In this document: positions 25,042-37,929 of the stretch, piece after piece
Position numbering within the stretch: the stretch's first letter is position 1
How the letters are laid out: each line of letters opens with the position of its first letter
From: Azadirachta indica
Lineage: Eukaryota > Streptophyta > Magnoliopsida > Sapindales > Meliaceae
Reading direction: 5' to 3'
DNA length: 64,000 nt
Assembly (NCBI GenBank): GCA_022749755.1
Contig: CM040443.1
Span: 15,963,244-16,027,243, forward strand
The notes under the pieces: generated by a model
Told to the model about the DNA's origin: nothing
Databases searched by the model: none
The model's input: the letters and a program-made list of their open reading frames with translations, nothing else
Made by a program: the position numbers and the translations under genes

Positions 25042-28000
25042 TCATTTATCAAACGTGATAAGAACTCGAAAAACAATCTAGTTTCGAGGCGGGTAACAGG
25101 TCTTCTTACCCAGCATCGCATGAAAATCGTTACAGTGCATTTATTTCGAAAACGGAGAAGTTGAAAATGTACGATTTTCGGGACTGAAATTGTCAAACAT
25201 CATACAGACTCGAAAAATGACTTCGTTTTGAAGCGGGTCGCAAGTCTTCTTATTTAGCATCACTTGAGGATCGTTATGGTACATTTTGTTTCGAAAACGG
25301 AAAAGTTGAAAACGTACAATTTCGGGGTTAGAATTGGAAAAACATGATACAAACTTGAAAAACGACTTTGTTTCAAGACGGACCACAGGTATTGTTAGTC
25401 AGCATCGCATGAGGATCGTTACGGTATATTTTATTTGGAAAAAGGAGAAGTTAAAAACAAATGATTTTCTGGGACATAATTGTCAAATGTGACACGGACT
25501 TGAAAAACGACTTCGTTTCGAGATAGGCTGCAGGTCCTTTTTACTCAGCATCACGTGAAGATTGTTACAGTGCATTTTATTTCCAAAATGGAGAAGTTAA
25601 ATACGTACAATTTTCGAGGTAGGAATTGTCAAATCCAGTACGAACTCGAAAAATGATTTCGTTCTGAAGTGGGCCATATGTCTTCTTACTCAGCATCACG
25701 TAAGGATCGTTATACTGTATTTTATTTCGAAACGGAGAAGATGAAAACGTACGATTTTCAATGATGGAATTGTCAAACATGATACAGACTTGAAAAACGA
25801 CTTCGTTTAAGGTGGGCCACAGGTCCTTTTACTTAGCACTGTGTGAGGATCGTTACAGTGTATTTTATTTTAAAAATGAAAAAATTGAAAACGTACGATT
25901 TTTGAGGCCGGATTTGTCAAATGTGATACGGACTGGAAAAATGACTTCGTTTCGAAGCGAGCTGTAGGTCTTCTTGTTTTAGCATCACGTGAGGATCGTT
26001 AGGGTACATTTTATTTTGAAAACGAAAAAGTTGAAAATGTTCGATATTTGGGGCTAGAATTGTGAAACATGATACGGACTCGAAAGACAACTTCGTCTCG
26101 AGGTGGGCCATAGGGCTTCTTATTCAGCATCGAGTGAGGATCGTTATCGTGTATTTTATTTCGAAAATAGAGAAGTTGAAAACGTACAATTTTCGGTGCC
26201 AGAATTGTCAAACGTGATACGGACTCGAAAAACGATTTCGCTTTGAGACGGACCATACGTCTTCTTACTCAGCATCATGTGAGGATTGTTAGGGTGTATT
26301 TTATTTAAAAAGCGGAGAAGTTCAAAATGTACGATTTTCGGGGGCAGAATTGTCAAACTTGATAGGGATTCAAAAAACGAGTTCGTTTTGAAGCAGGCCG
26401 CAGGTTTTCTTACTCAGTATCGTGTGAGGATCGTTAGAGTGTATTTTTTTTCGAAAATGGAGAAGTTGAAATGTACGATTTTCGGGGCTGGAATGGTCAA
26501 ACTTGATAGGGACTCGAAAAACAGCTTCGTTTCGAAGCGAGCTACAGGTCTTCTTACTCAGAATCACGTGAGGATTGTTACGATGCATTTTATTTGGAAC
26601 ACGGAGAAGTTGAATACGTACAATTTTCTGGGATGGATATATATAACGTGATATGGACTCAACAAACGATTTCGTTTTGAGGCAAGCTGCAAGTCTTTTT
26701 ACTCAGCATCTCATGAGGATCGTTAGGGTGTATTTTACTTCGAAATTTGAGAAGTTAAAAATATACGATTTTTTGTGCTGAAAATGTTAAACGTGGTACG
26801 AACTCGAAAAACAATTTTGTTTCAAAGCGAGTCGCAGGTCGTCCTACTCAGTATCACATGAGGATCATTACGGTGTATTTTATTTCAAAAATGGAAGAAG
26901 TTGCAAGCGTACAATTTTCTGGGACAGAATTGTCAAACTTGATACGGACTTGAAAAACGACTTCGTTTCGTGGGGTGCCATAGGTCTTCTTACTCAGCAT
27001 CGCGTGAGAATTGTTAAGGTGTATTTTATTTCAAAAACGGAGAAATTGAAAACGTACGATTTTCGGAGCAAAAATTGTCAAACGTCATACAGCCTCGAAA
27101 AATGACTTCGTTTCGAGGCAAGTTGCTGGTATTCATACTCAGCATCGCGTAAGCATCGTTAGGGTATATTTTATTCTAAAAATGGAAAAGTTGAAAACGT
27201 ACGGTTTTCGGAGCTGGAATGGTCAAACCTGATAGGCACTTGAAAAACGACTTTATTTCGAATTGCGTGAGGATTGTTACGGTCCATTATATTTCGAATA
27301 CGGAGAAGTTGAATACGTACGATTTTCTGAGAAGGAATTGTCAAGCGTGATGAGAACTCGAAAAATGACATCGTTTCGAGGCGGGTTGCAACTCTTTTTA
27401 TTCAGCATTGCGTGAGCATCGTTAGGGTGTATTTTACTTCAAAAATTAAGAAGTTGAAAATGTACGATTTTTGGTGCCGAAAATATTAAACGTGGTACGA
27501 ACTCGAAAAACGATTTCATTTCAAAGCGAGCCGCAGGTTTTTCTACTCAGTACCGCATGACGATCGTTAGGGTGCATTTTATTTTGAAAATGAAAAGTTG
27601 AAAACGTTCGATTTTCGGGGCTGGAATTGCCAAATATTATACAGACTCGAAAAACGTACGATTTTCAATTACAGAATTGTCATACGTAATACGGACTCCA
27701 AGAATGACTACGTTTCGAAGCGGACAACAGGTCTTCTTACTCAATATTGCATGACAATCATTACTATACATTTTATTTCGAAAGTGGAGAAGTTGAAAAC
27801 GTACAATTTTCGGGGTTAGAATTGGCAAAACATGATACGAAATTGAAAAATGACTTCATTTCAAGACGGGCCACAGGTCTTGTTACTCAACATCGCGTGA
27901 GGATCGTTACAATATATTTTATTTGGAAAAAGGAGAATTTGAAAATGAACATAATTGTCAAATGTGACACAAACTCGAAAAATAACTTTGTTTCGAGACA

Positions 28001-30178
28001 GGCTGCAGGTCCTTTTACTCAGCATCACTTGAGGATCGTTACAGTGCATTTCATTTCCAAAACGAAGAAGTTGAATACGTACGATTTTCGGGATAGGAAT
28101 TGTCAAACGCGGTATGAACTCAAAAAACGATTTTGTTTCAAAGTGGGCCATAGGTCTTCTTACTCAGCATCGTGTGAGGATCATTATGGTATATTTTATT
28201 TCGAAAATGGAGAAGATAAAAACGTATGATTTCCAATGACGGAATTGTCAAACATAATACGGCTCGAAAAACAACTTAGTTTTGAGGCGGTCTGCTTACT
28301 CAGCATCATGTGAGGATCGTTACGGTGCATTTTATTTTGAAAACGAAGAAGTTGAACACGAATGATTTTTGGGGTTAGAATTGGCAAACGTGATACGAAC
28401 TCGGAAAACGACTTCGTTTCAAGATGGGCCGCATATATTATTACTCAGTATCACATGAGGATCGTTACGTGTATTTTATTTCAAATAAAGAGAAGTTGAA
28501 AACGTACGAATTTTTGGGACGAAATAGTCAAATACAACAGGGACTCAAAAAACGACTTCGTTTTAAGACGCGCCACAGGTCTTATTACTCAGTGGCACGT
28601 GAGGATCATTACGGTGCATTTTAATTTCAAAACTGAGAAGTTGAATACATATGATTTTCAGGGTTTGAATTTTCAAACGTGATACGGACATGAAAAATGA
28701 TTTTGTTTCGAGATGGGTCACTTGTCTTGTTGCTCACCATTACATGATCCCAACTGCGCATTTTGCTTTTAAAACGGAGAGGTTGAAAATATATGATTTT
28801 CGGGGCCAGGATTGTCAAATGTGATACAAACTCAAAAAACGACTTTGTTTCGAGGCGGGCTGCAGGTCTCCTTACTCGGTATCGCATGAGGATGGTTAGG
28901 GTGCACTTATTTTGAAAACGGAGAAGTTGAGAACGTGGGATTTTCAGGGCCTTAATTGTCAAACGTGATACAAACTTGAAAAACAATTTCGTTTTAGGGC
29001 GGGGCGTGGGTTTTCTTGCTCAGCATTACGTGAAGATCGTTATGGTGCTTGTTATTTTAAAAATGGAGAAGTTGAAAACGTACCATTTTTGGGGCCAGAA
29101 TTGTCAAATGTGGTACGAACTCCAAAAACGATTTCATTTCGAAGCGGGCCGCAGGTCTTCTTATTCAGCATCGTGTGAGGATCGTTACGATATATTTTAT
29201 TTTAGAAACGAAGAAGATGAAAACGTACGATTTTCGGGGCAAAAATTGTCAAACGTCATATAGACTTGAAAATGATTTCATTTCTAGGCGGGTTGCTGAT
29301 ATTCATACTCAGTATCACATGAAGATCGTTAGGGTGCACTTTATTTTAAAAACAGAGAAGTTGAAATCGTACGATTTTCAATGACAGAATTGTCAAAAAT
29401 GTGATACGAACTCGAAAAATGACTTTGTTTTGAGACGGGCCGCGTGTCTTCTTACTCAACATTGCGTGAGGATCGTTACGGTGTATTTTATTTGGAAAAG
29501 GAGAAATTGAAAATGAATGATCTTCTGGGACAAAATTGTCAAATGTGGCGCGGACTCGAAAAACGACTTCGTTTCGAGACAGGTCGCAGGTCCTTTTTCT
29601 CAGCATTGCGTGAGGATCGTTACAGTGCATTTTATTTCCAAAACGGAGAAGTTGAATACGTATGATTTTTGGGGCCGGAATTGTCAAACGCGGTACGAAC
29701 TCAAACAACGATTTCGTTTCGAAGTGGGTCGTAGGTCTTCTTACTTAGCATCGCATGACGATCGTTTCGAGATAGGTCACTTGTCTTGTTGCTCACCATT
29801 ACATGAGGATCCTAACGACGCATTTTGCTTTTAAAACGGAGATGTTGAAAACGTACAATTTTCGGGGACAGGATTGTCAAATGCGATACAAACTCGACAA
29901 ACGACTTCGTTTTGTGGCAGGCTGCAGGTCTCCTTACTCAGCATTGCGTGAGGATGGTTAGGGTGTATTTTATTTCAAAAACGGAGAAGTTGAAAACGTA
30001 GGATTTTTGAGGCCGGAATTGTCAAACGTGATAAAGACTCGAAAAACAATTTCGTTTCGGTGCGGGCCACACGTTTTCTTGCTCAGCATCGTGTGAAGAT
30101 CGTTATAGTGCTTGTTATTTGAAAAACGGAGGAGTTGAAAACGTACGATTTTCGGAGCTGGAATTGTCAAACATGATA
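25042..30178. repeat. Satellite array S5 (unit B)
   Basis: About 35 monomers, collinear with S1 from about 25593 on (offset close to 25.6 kb at that end). Shared oddities include the monomer with CATCTCTAGAGGATGG in S1 (530), the GATCCCAACGGCG or GATCCCAACTGCG monomers (3373 and 28745) and the final junction ATGATA/TGATAAATCAAT with LTR-T. The MSGQ-type retroelement found in unit C is absent here. Confidence 0.93.
26722..27180. repeat. Higher-order module D-E-F-G, copy 3
   Basis: D has TTTTACTTCGAAATTTGAG. E has GGAAGAAGTTGCAAGCG. F has TTTCGTGGGGTGCC. G has GTCATACAGCCTCG followed by GGTATTCATACTCAGC. It matches module copies 1 and 5 most closely (AAATTTGAGAAG in D). Confidence 0.78.
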
Positions 30179-30498
30179 TGATAAATCAATGTTTGTCCTA
30201 ATATTTGTTATGTTTATGTCCTTTTTTCATGTATTTTATCTTAGAATTTAATTGCTTTAAGCTTCTTTTTATTACTTGTAGGAATTATTGTAGAAAGCCC
30301 AAAAACAAACCCAAGATGCTGGAAGGCCCATATTTGCTGAATATAGTCCGTATTTTCTAACATAACTTTGTATTCAATACTCGTATTTGGGTGATACAAA
30401 ATAATTTGAAAATTAGACATAATGATTTACAACTACATTTCAAAAACAAAACAAATGTTAAAATTTTAAGGGTCAAGACTCCAGCTAGAAAGAAGACA
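30179..30498 (+). mobile_element. Truncated LTR of family T (unit B)
   Basis: The first 320 bp of LTR-T, in the same satellite junction as 4949 in unit A. It ends at AGAAGACA, where LTR-G begins; in the intact copy the text continues ACTCGAAGATTG. The shared left junction shows that this LTR-T insertion predates the duplication of units A and B. The remaining ~1 kb of LTR-T and its right flank are gone. Confidence 0.8.
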
Positions 30499-31322
30499 TG
30501 ATACGAACCCCGAGCATATTAAACTTGAGACCCAATATCTTTACGCATGAAAGCAACCTCTTGGAAAGCTAAATCAGATTCATCCAATTTCCACTTGAAA
30601 TAGAAACTTAGAATAAATACCCTCAAAGTAATTAGCTTTGATTGTAAGAACCTTGATTCAAGCAAGAATCAAAACAAGAGAAAACACTCTTAATTTTATT
30701 TCATTCGAAAAAGTAATTCATGCCTCCATGTGAGCATGTGGCTGAATATATAAGGGTACAAGAGATAAGTAACCCTAATTAGAGTGTTTGGTCACAAAAT
30801 TAAACTTATTCTAACTTAAAATAAAATAAACTGAATTTGGGCTTAATAATTAGCGTTAACAGCCCAAACACATAACAAATATATGTTTATAAATAAGATT
30901 AAAATAGATAATGGGCTTGAACAGCAACTTAGCTTAAACTGGCACATGGAATCCGAAACTTGCATCATGATGACGATCTGATTCAAACTGTAATTAAAAG
31001 ACTTGAACATGCTGGCTTAGCCTTGAGACATCATTCGAATATAGCCTTATACAAATTTGAGAAGTTGAATTCCATAAAAGCTTTAATCTTCAAGTTTTGC
31101 CTTCTTATACTTGTGTCAATGTTACCAAGCTCTGATTATTGTCTTGAAGTCCAAACTTTATATTTGACTCTTTCTTACATTCTTGAATTGTTGCAAGATC
31201 ATCCCACAAACCTTGAATCATCCCATTCAATGCATCTTTGAATTTCTTCATTCTTGCTCTTGTAACGGGACCATTAGGTAGCTAAATTGGATCATTGCTT
31301 TGTGTGCATCCGTATTTGCATT
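30499..31322 (-). mobile_element. LTR of family G, solo, inserted into LTR-T remnant
   Basis: 824 bp in the opposite orientation to 24204-25041. The left end is TGATACGAACCCCGAG (complete) and the right end CCGTATTTGCA, two to three bases short of the intact ...TTTGCATCA, running directly into satellite at GAAGCAGGCCGC. No target duplication is visible: the left flank is LTR-T and the right flank satellite, so sequence has been deleted on the right. Open frames inside it (for example 30960-31241) have no homology I recognise. Confidence 0.8.
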
Positions 31323-32315
31323 AGAAGCAGGCCGCAGGTCTTTTTACTTAGCATCGCGTGAGGCTGTCAAATGTGGTACGAACTCGAAAAACGATTTTGT
31401 TTCAAAGCAAGCTGCAGGTCTTCTTACTCAGCATCGCGTGAGGATCGTTACAGTGTATTTTATTTCAAAAACAGAAAAGTTGAAAACGTTTAATTTTTGA
31501 AACCGAATTGCCAAATGTGATATGAACTCGAGAAACGACGTCGTTTTGAGGCGGGCTGTAGGTCTTCTTACCTAGCATCGCGTGACGATCGTTACTATAC
31601 ATTTTATTTCGAAAACAGAGAAGATGAAAGTGTACGATTTTTGGGAATAGAGTTGTCAAACATTATACAGACTTGAAAAACGACTTCGTTTTGAGGCAGA
31701 CCATAGGTCCTCTTACTCAACTTCATGTGAGGATCATTACAGTACATTTTATTTCAAAAATGGAGAAGTTGAAAACATATGATTTTCGGGGCCGAATTTT
31801 GTCAAATGTGATACGGACTCAAACAATGACTTCGTTTCGAGGTGGGCAGCAGGTCTTCTTGCTTAGTATCGTGTGAGGATCGTTAGGGTGCATTTTATTT
31901 CGAAAATAGAAAAATTAATAACATACGATTTTTGGGGCTGGAAATCTCAAACATGATACGAACTTGAAAAACGATTTTGTTCCGAAGCAGGCCACAGGTC
32001 TTGTTACTCAGCATCGCGTGAAAATTGTTATGGTGTATTTTATTTCAAAAACGAAGAAGATGAAAACGTATAATTTTCGGGACCTTAATTATCAAACGTC
32101 ATAGAGACTCGAAAAACAATTTCATTTCTAGGCGGGTTGCTGGTATTCATACCCAGCATCGCATGAACAACGTTACGGTACATTTATTTAAAAAACGGAG
32201 AAAATAAAAATGTACAATTTTCGAGGACGGAATTGTCAAATGTAATACAAACTCGAAAAATGATTTCGTTTCGAGGCGAGCCGCAAGTCTTTTTACTCAG
32301 CATCGCGTGAGAATC

Positions 32316-32760
32316 GTTAGGGTGTATTTTACTTCATAAATTGAGAAGTTCAAAACGTACAATTTTTGGTGTCGAAAATGTTAAACGTGGTACGAACTCG
32401 TAAAATGATTTGTTTTGAAGCAAACCACAGGTCGTCCTACTCAGTATCACATGAGGATCGTTACGGTGTATTTTATTTCGAAAACGGAAGAAGTTGGAAA
32501 TATACAATTTTTTGGGACGGAATTGTCTAACGCAATATAGACTCGAAAAACGACTTCGTTTCGTGACAGGTCGTAGGTCTTCTTACTCAGCATTGCGTGA
32601 GAATCGTTAGGGTGCATTTTATTTCGAAAAAAGAGAAGATGAAAACGTACGATTTTTGGGCTCGAAATTGTCAAACGTCATACGGACTAAAAAAACGACT
32701 TCATTTCTAGGTGGGTTGCTGGTATTCATACTCAGCATCGCGTGAGCATTGTTGCTGTAT
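32316..32760. repeat. Higher-order module D-E-F-G, copy 4
   Basis: D has TTTTACTTCATAAATTGAG and GGTGTCGAAAATGTTAAACG. E has GGAAGAAGTTGGAAATATAC. F has CGTTTCGTGACAGGTCG. G has GGTATTCATACTCAGC. It is the counterpart of the module at 6674. Confidence 0.78.
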
Positions 32761-33568
32761 ATTTTATTTCAAAAACGGAGAAGTTAAAAATGTACAATTT
32801 TCAATGACGGAATTGTCAAACGTAATATGGAATCGAAAAATAACTTCGTTTCCAGACGGGCTACATTTCTTTTTACTCAGCATCACGTGAGGATTGTTAC
32901 AGTACATTTTATTTCAATAACGGAAAAGATAAAAATGTGCAATTTTTGATGCCGGAATTGTTAAAAGTAATACAGACTCGAAAAACGACTTCATTTCGAG
33001 GCAGGCCACTGATCTCTTTTCTCAGCATCGCGTGAAGATCATTAGGGTCTATTTTATTTCGAAAATTGAGAAGTTGAAAACGTATAATTTTTGGGGCTGG
33101 AAATGTCAAATGTGGTATGAACTCGAAAAACGATTTCGTTTCAAGGCGAGCTGCAGCTCTTCTTACTCAGTATCGCGTGAGGATCGTTACAGTGTATTTT
33201 ATTTCGAAACCGGAGAAGTTGAAAATGTACAATTTTCGAGCCCGGAATTATCAAACGTGATGCAAATTCAAAAAATGACTTCGTTTCGAAGCAGACCACA
33301 GGTCTTCTTATTGAACATCATGTGACGATCGTTATGGTGCATTTTATTTCAAAAACAGAGAAGATGAAAACGTACGATTTTCAGGGTTGGGATTGTCAAA
33401 CGTGATACGGACTCTAAAAACGACTTTCTTTCGAGACGGGCCACACGTCTTCTTACTCAACATCGCGTGAGGATCGTTGGGGTCCATTTTATTTTGAAAG
33501 TGGAAAAGATGAAAATGTACGATTTTCGGGGACGGAATTGTAAAATCTGATATGGACTCGAAAAACGA

Positions 33569-33586
33569 CTTCGTTTCGAAGCGGGG
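33569..33586 (+). promoter_or_regulatory. CENP-B-box-like sequence, common monomer form
   Basis: CTTCGTTTCGAAGCGGGG shows the usual undecayed state of the box in this satellite: TTCG, five bases, A, two bases, CGGG. Another clean example is 49356-49372. Most monomers carry this site with one or more CG to TG/CA changes. Confidence 0.5.
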
Positions 33587-36500
33587 CTACAGGTTTTCTT
33601 ATTCAGAATCCTGTGAGGATCATTACGGTGCATTTTATTTCGAACACGAAAAAGTTGAATACGTACGATTTTTTGGGACGGAATTGTCAAACGTGATATA
33701 GACTCGAAAAATGACTACGTTTTGAGGCAGGCCGCACGTCCTCTTACTCAGCATCATTTGATGATTGCTACGGTGTATTTTATTTCTAAAACAAAGAAGT
33801 TGAAAACATACGATTTTCAGGGCTGGAATTTTCAAACGTGATACGGATTCGAAAAACGACTTTGTTTCGAGACGGGACGCAGGTCTTGTTGCTATGCATC
33901 ACGTGAGATCGTTAAGGTACATTTTATTTCGGAAATAGAGAACTTGAAAACATACAATTTTTATGGCTGGAAATTTTAAATGTGGTACGAACTTGAAAAA
34001 CAATTTTATTTTGAAGCAGGACGCAGGTCTTCTTACCCAGCATCGCGTGAGGATCGTTACAGTGTATTTTATTTCAAAAATAGAAAAGTTAAAAATGTTC
34101 AATTTTCAAGACTGGAATTATCAAACGTGATAGGAACTTGAAAAGCGACTTTATTTCGAGGCAGGATGCAAGTTTTCTTACTCAACTTCGCATGAGGATC
34201 GTTAGGGTGCATTTTATTTCAAAAATAGAGAAGTTGAATACGTATGATTTTCGGGGCCAGAATTGTCAAACATAATACAGAGTCGAAAAACGACTTCGTT
34301 TCGAGGCAGGTTGTGGGGCTTCTTACTCAACATCGAGTGAGGATCGTTAGGGTGCATTTTTTTTTTTTAAACAGGGAAGTTCAAAAAGTACGTTTTGCGG
34401 GGGCAGAATTGTCAAACCTGATAGGGACTCGAAAAATGACTTCGTTTCGAAGTGGACTGCAGGTTTTCTTACTCATTATCATGTGACGATAATTAGGGTG
34501 CATTTTTTTCAAAAACGGAGAAGTTAAAAACGTACAATTTTCGGGCCCGGAATGGTCAAACCTTATAGGTACTCGAAAAATGACTTCGTTTTGAAGCGGA
34601 CTACAGGTCTTCTTACTCAGAATCATGTGAGGATCATTACGGTGTATTTTATTTTGAATACGGAGAAGTTGAATACGTATGAATTTCTGGGATGGAATGG
34701 TCAAATGTGATACGAACTCGAGAAGCGACTTCGTTTCGAGGCGGGCTGCAGGTTTTCTTACCTAGCATCGCGTGACAATCGTTACCGTGCATTTTATTTC
34801 GAAAACGGAGAAGATGAAAGCATACAATTTTTGGGGACAGAGTTGTCAAATATTATACTCACTTGAAAAAGGACTTCGTTTTGAGGCGGACCGTAGGTCC
34901 TCTTGCTCAGCTTTGTGTGAGGATCATTACAGTGCATTTTATTTCAAAAATAGAGAAGTTCAAAATATACGATTTTCGGGGTTGAATTTGTCAAATGTGA
35001 TACGGACTGAAACAATGACGATCGTGACAGTACATTTCATATCTAAAACGGAGAAGATGAAAACGTACGATTTTCGGGGACGGAATTGTCAAATGTGATA
35101 CAGACTCGAAAAACTACTTCGTTTAGTGATGGGCCGCACGTATTGTTACTCAGCATCTCTAGATGATGGTTATGGTGCATTTTATTTCAAAAACGAAAAA
35201 GTTGAAAACGTTCAATATTCGGGGCCAGAATTGTGAAACATGATACGAACTCAAAAGACGACTTCGTTTTGAGGTGGGCTGAAGGTCTTGTTACTTAACA
35301 TTGCATGAGAATCGTTACGGTATATTTTATTTTGAAAATGGAGAAGTTGAATGCGTACGATTTTCGGGATTTGAATTGGCAAACGTTATACGAACTATAA
35401 AAACGACTTCATTTCAAGACAGGCCACAAGTCTTGTTACTCAGCATTGCGTGAGGATCGTTACAGTATATTTTATTTCGAAAAAGGAGAAGTTGAATATG
35501 TACGATTTTCGGGGTCAGAATTTTCAAACATGATACGGACTTGAAAAACGACTACGTTTAGAGATGCGCCGCTTGTCTTGCTCTTCACCATTACATGAGG
35601 ATCCTAACGGCGCATTTTGTTTTTAAAACGGAGATGTTAAAAACATACGATTTTCGGGACTAGAATTATCAAATGTGATACAAACTTGAAAAACGACTTC
35701 ATTTCAAGGCGGGCCACAAATCTTCTTACTTAGCATCACATGAGGATCATTAGGGTGCATTTTATTTTGAAAACAAAGAAATTTAAAACGTGCAATTTTT
35801 TAGGCCAGAATTGTCAAACGTTATACGAACTTGAAAAACAATTTTATTTCGAAGTAGGCTACAGGTCTTATTACTCAGCATGCGTGTGGATCGATCGTTA
35901 TGGTGTATTTTATTTCAAAAATACAGAAGATGAAAACGTACAATTTTTGGGGACGGAATTGTCAAATGTAATACGGACTCGAAAAATGTCTTCATTTCGA
36001 GGTGAGCAGCTAGTCATTTTACTCAGCATCGCATGAAGATGGTTAGAGTGTATTTTATTTTGAAAATTGAGAAGTTAAAAACGTACAATTTTTTATGTCG
36101 AAATTATCAAACGTGGTACGAACTTGAAAAACGATTTCATTTTGAAGTGAGCCACAGGTCTTCCTACTCAGTATTGTGTGAGGATCGTGACGGTGTATTT
36201 TATTTCGAAAACGGAAGAAGGTGGAAACGTACAATTTTCTGGGCAGAATCGTCAAATGTGATACAGACTCGAAAAATGACTTCGTTTCGAGGTTGGCCAC
36301 TGGTCTTCTTACTCAGCATCGCATGAGGATCATTACGGTGCATTTTTTTTAAAAAATGGAGAAGTTGATAACGCACGATTTTGGGGGACGGAATTGTCAA
36401 ATGTGATACGGACTCGAAAAACGACCTCGTTTTGAGACGGGTCACACGTCTTGTTACCCAACATCATGTGAGGATTACGATGCATTTTATTTCGAAGAAG

Positions 36501-36670
36501 GAGAAGATGAAAATATATGATTTTCGAGGATGGAATTATCAAACATGATACGTGCTTGAAAAACAACTTTGTTTCAAGACGGGGCACACATCTTCTTACT
36601 CAACTTTGTTTCGAGGATTATGACGGTGTATTTTATTTTGAAAATCAGAAAGTCGAAAATGTACAATTTT

Positions 36671-36789
36671 AGTGAATACAGTTTAAATTTCCCCTCTGAC
36701 AGTATCTTCATAACTTAGCCTATTGGGTAATCTTCTTGAACTTATTAGCATTTAAGTTTTGCTCTTGATATTGAGACACCCCCGTGTCA
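36671..36789 (-). repeat. E1 copy B left LTR remnant
   Basis: 119 bp remaining of the 3' LTR (element sense), ending GTGTCA like copies A and C. It also lacks the small stretch CGAAATTA present in the other copies. Confidence 0.85.
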
Positions 36790-36800
36790 ATCTCCCCTGG
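36790..36800 (-). other. Polypurine tract of E1 copy B
   Basis: Same 11 bases as 11282-11292, directly next to the LTR remnant. Confidence 0.75.
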
Positions 36801-36904
36801 TTGAAAAATAAAGACTCTCCTGAGTCTCCAATCTCTGATTCTATGATATGGCCTGAGATTGTTGTTTCTTGCATTTCGGTTCTTCTTCTTTAGATGTTCG
36901 AAAC

Positions 36905-37913
36905 TCTATTGTGCTTCACTTGTCCACTTGAACAAGAAAGCTTTCAAGCATTCAATAATTGCAACAATGGTGTTGAAATTTTTGATGAATCTTCGATAAT
37001 ATGAGGTCACTCAATTGAAGCTTTGGATGTCATGAAGTTTAGGTGAAATTTCCTCTGGAACAGCATCACAAAACTCTTCAAAATGATGCTTTACGATCTG
37101 CGATAGTTCATTGCCATCTTCATTTGCTCCCAAAACAAGAAGATCCAAAAAATTGCCACTCTTCTTTTCCTTTCTTTTAAACTTGGAAAGAGTAAGAAAA
37201 ATTTTTCCCTCTTCTTTGAAAGGTTTAGTAACACTTTTCATATTATTAAGATTTAAAACACTCTTGACACCACCCTTCTTAAAAGAATAAGTATTTTTAA
37301 AACTACTATACATGTTCTTTCTACCATATCTCCAAGAATATCCATTTAAATGACAACAATTCGTAGGAACAACTTCAAACCAAGTTTCATTTTGATACTT
37401 CTCCTCAATAGAAAATGAAATAAAGTAGTGTTTAGTTAGTTTACTTTCAACTTCTTCATCTCCTTTTGTATACTTTTCCACTTCAGTCTCCATTTCGTCT
37501 TCATGAAAATTTGCTCCTTCAAAGGTCCTATGAATAGGTTCTACCTTATCCTCTTTGCTTCCTCTATGTAGTCTTCATATTCTGCCTCCATGTGGTCTTC
37601 TCTATCTCCTTCATCAATAAGATTTTCATGGACAGGTTCTTCATGTTGCCAACCATTTTATAGATTTTCATATGTCTCAAACAGTTGTTGAATTTGATTG
37701 AGTTGTTTTCTCATATCTTGTAATTGAGTATCATGAGGATAAACTTTGGTAATAGGGGAACTAAACTCAAAATACTTTAGGTAATGACAAGCTACCATAA
37801 CGTGACAGGTTGCAAAGATTTTCAAGTTCTCATAAGGCTTATAAGAATTTTTTGGTTTGGATTTTGACAAGATTTTGGGTTGGTTTGTGAACAAAGTTTT
37901 GAAAGAATCTTTC
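36905..37913 (-). pseudogene. E1 copy B internal reading frame, broken
   Basis: Relic of the E1 protein. Surviving frames are 37011-37493 (C-terminal part: protease-like VVPTNCCHL...TYSFKKGGVK, then HFEEFCDAVPEEISPKLHDIQSFN) and 37658-37960 (N-terminal part, which here stays open into the LTR because a one-base A-run difference is absent). A deletion in the acidic region joins IEE to a shifted frame ending in a stop codon at about 37545. The TAA that ends ...TYENL is shared with copy A but not copy C. Confidence 0.72.
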
Positions 37914-37926
37914 GGCTTTGATACCA
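37914..37926 (-). other. Primer binding site of E1 copy B
   Basis: In element sense TGGTATCAAAGCC, identical to copy A. Confidence 0.85.
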
Positions 37927-37929
37927 AAT

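Larger units (their letters stand above)
31323..36670. repeat. Satellite array S6 (unit B)
   Basis: About 37 monomers corresponding to S2, but rearranged. It begins with material like S2 at about 8000, then returns to material like S2 at 6490 (near 32150), then passes about 8000 again near 34740. One monomer is fused at 31363, where GCGTGAG joins GCTGTCAAATGTGG and about half a monomer is missing. Near 35015 another partial deletion joins GAAACAATGACG to ATCGTGACAGTAC. The right end is cut inside a monomer (GTACAATTTT) by the deletion that also removed most of the E1 left LTR. Confidence 0.92.

Noticed and set aside
30960..31241. 93-codon frame with a hydrophobic segment in LTR-G
   Set aside because: It lies inside an LTR. 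Homologous frames in other LTR-G copies are broken or have other limits.
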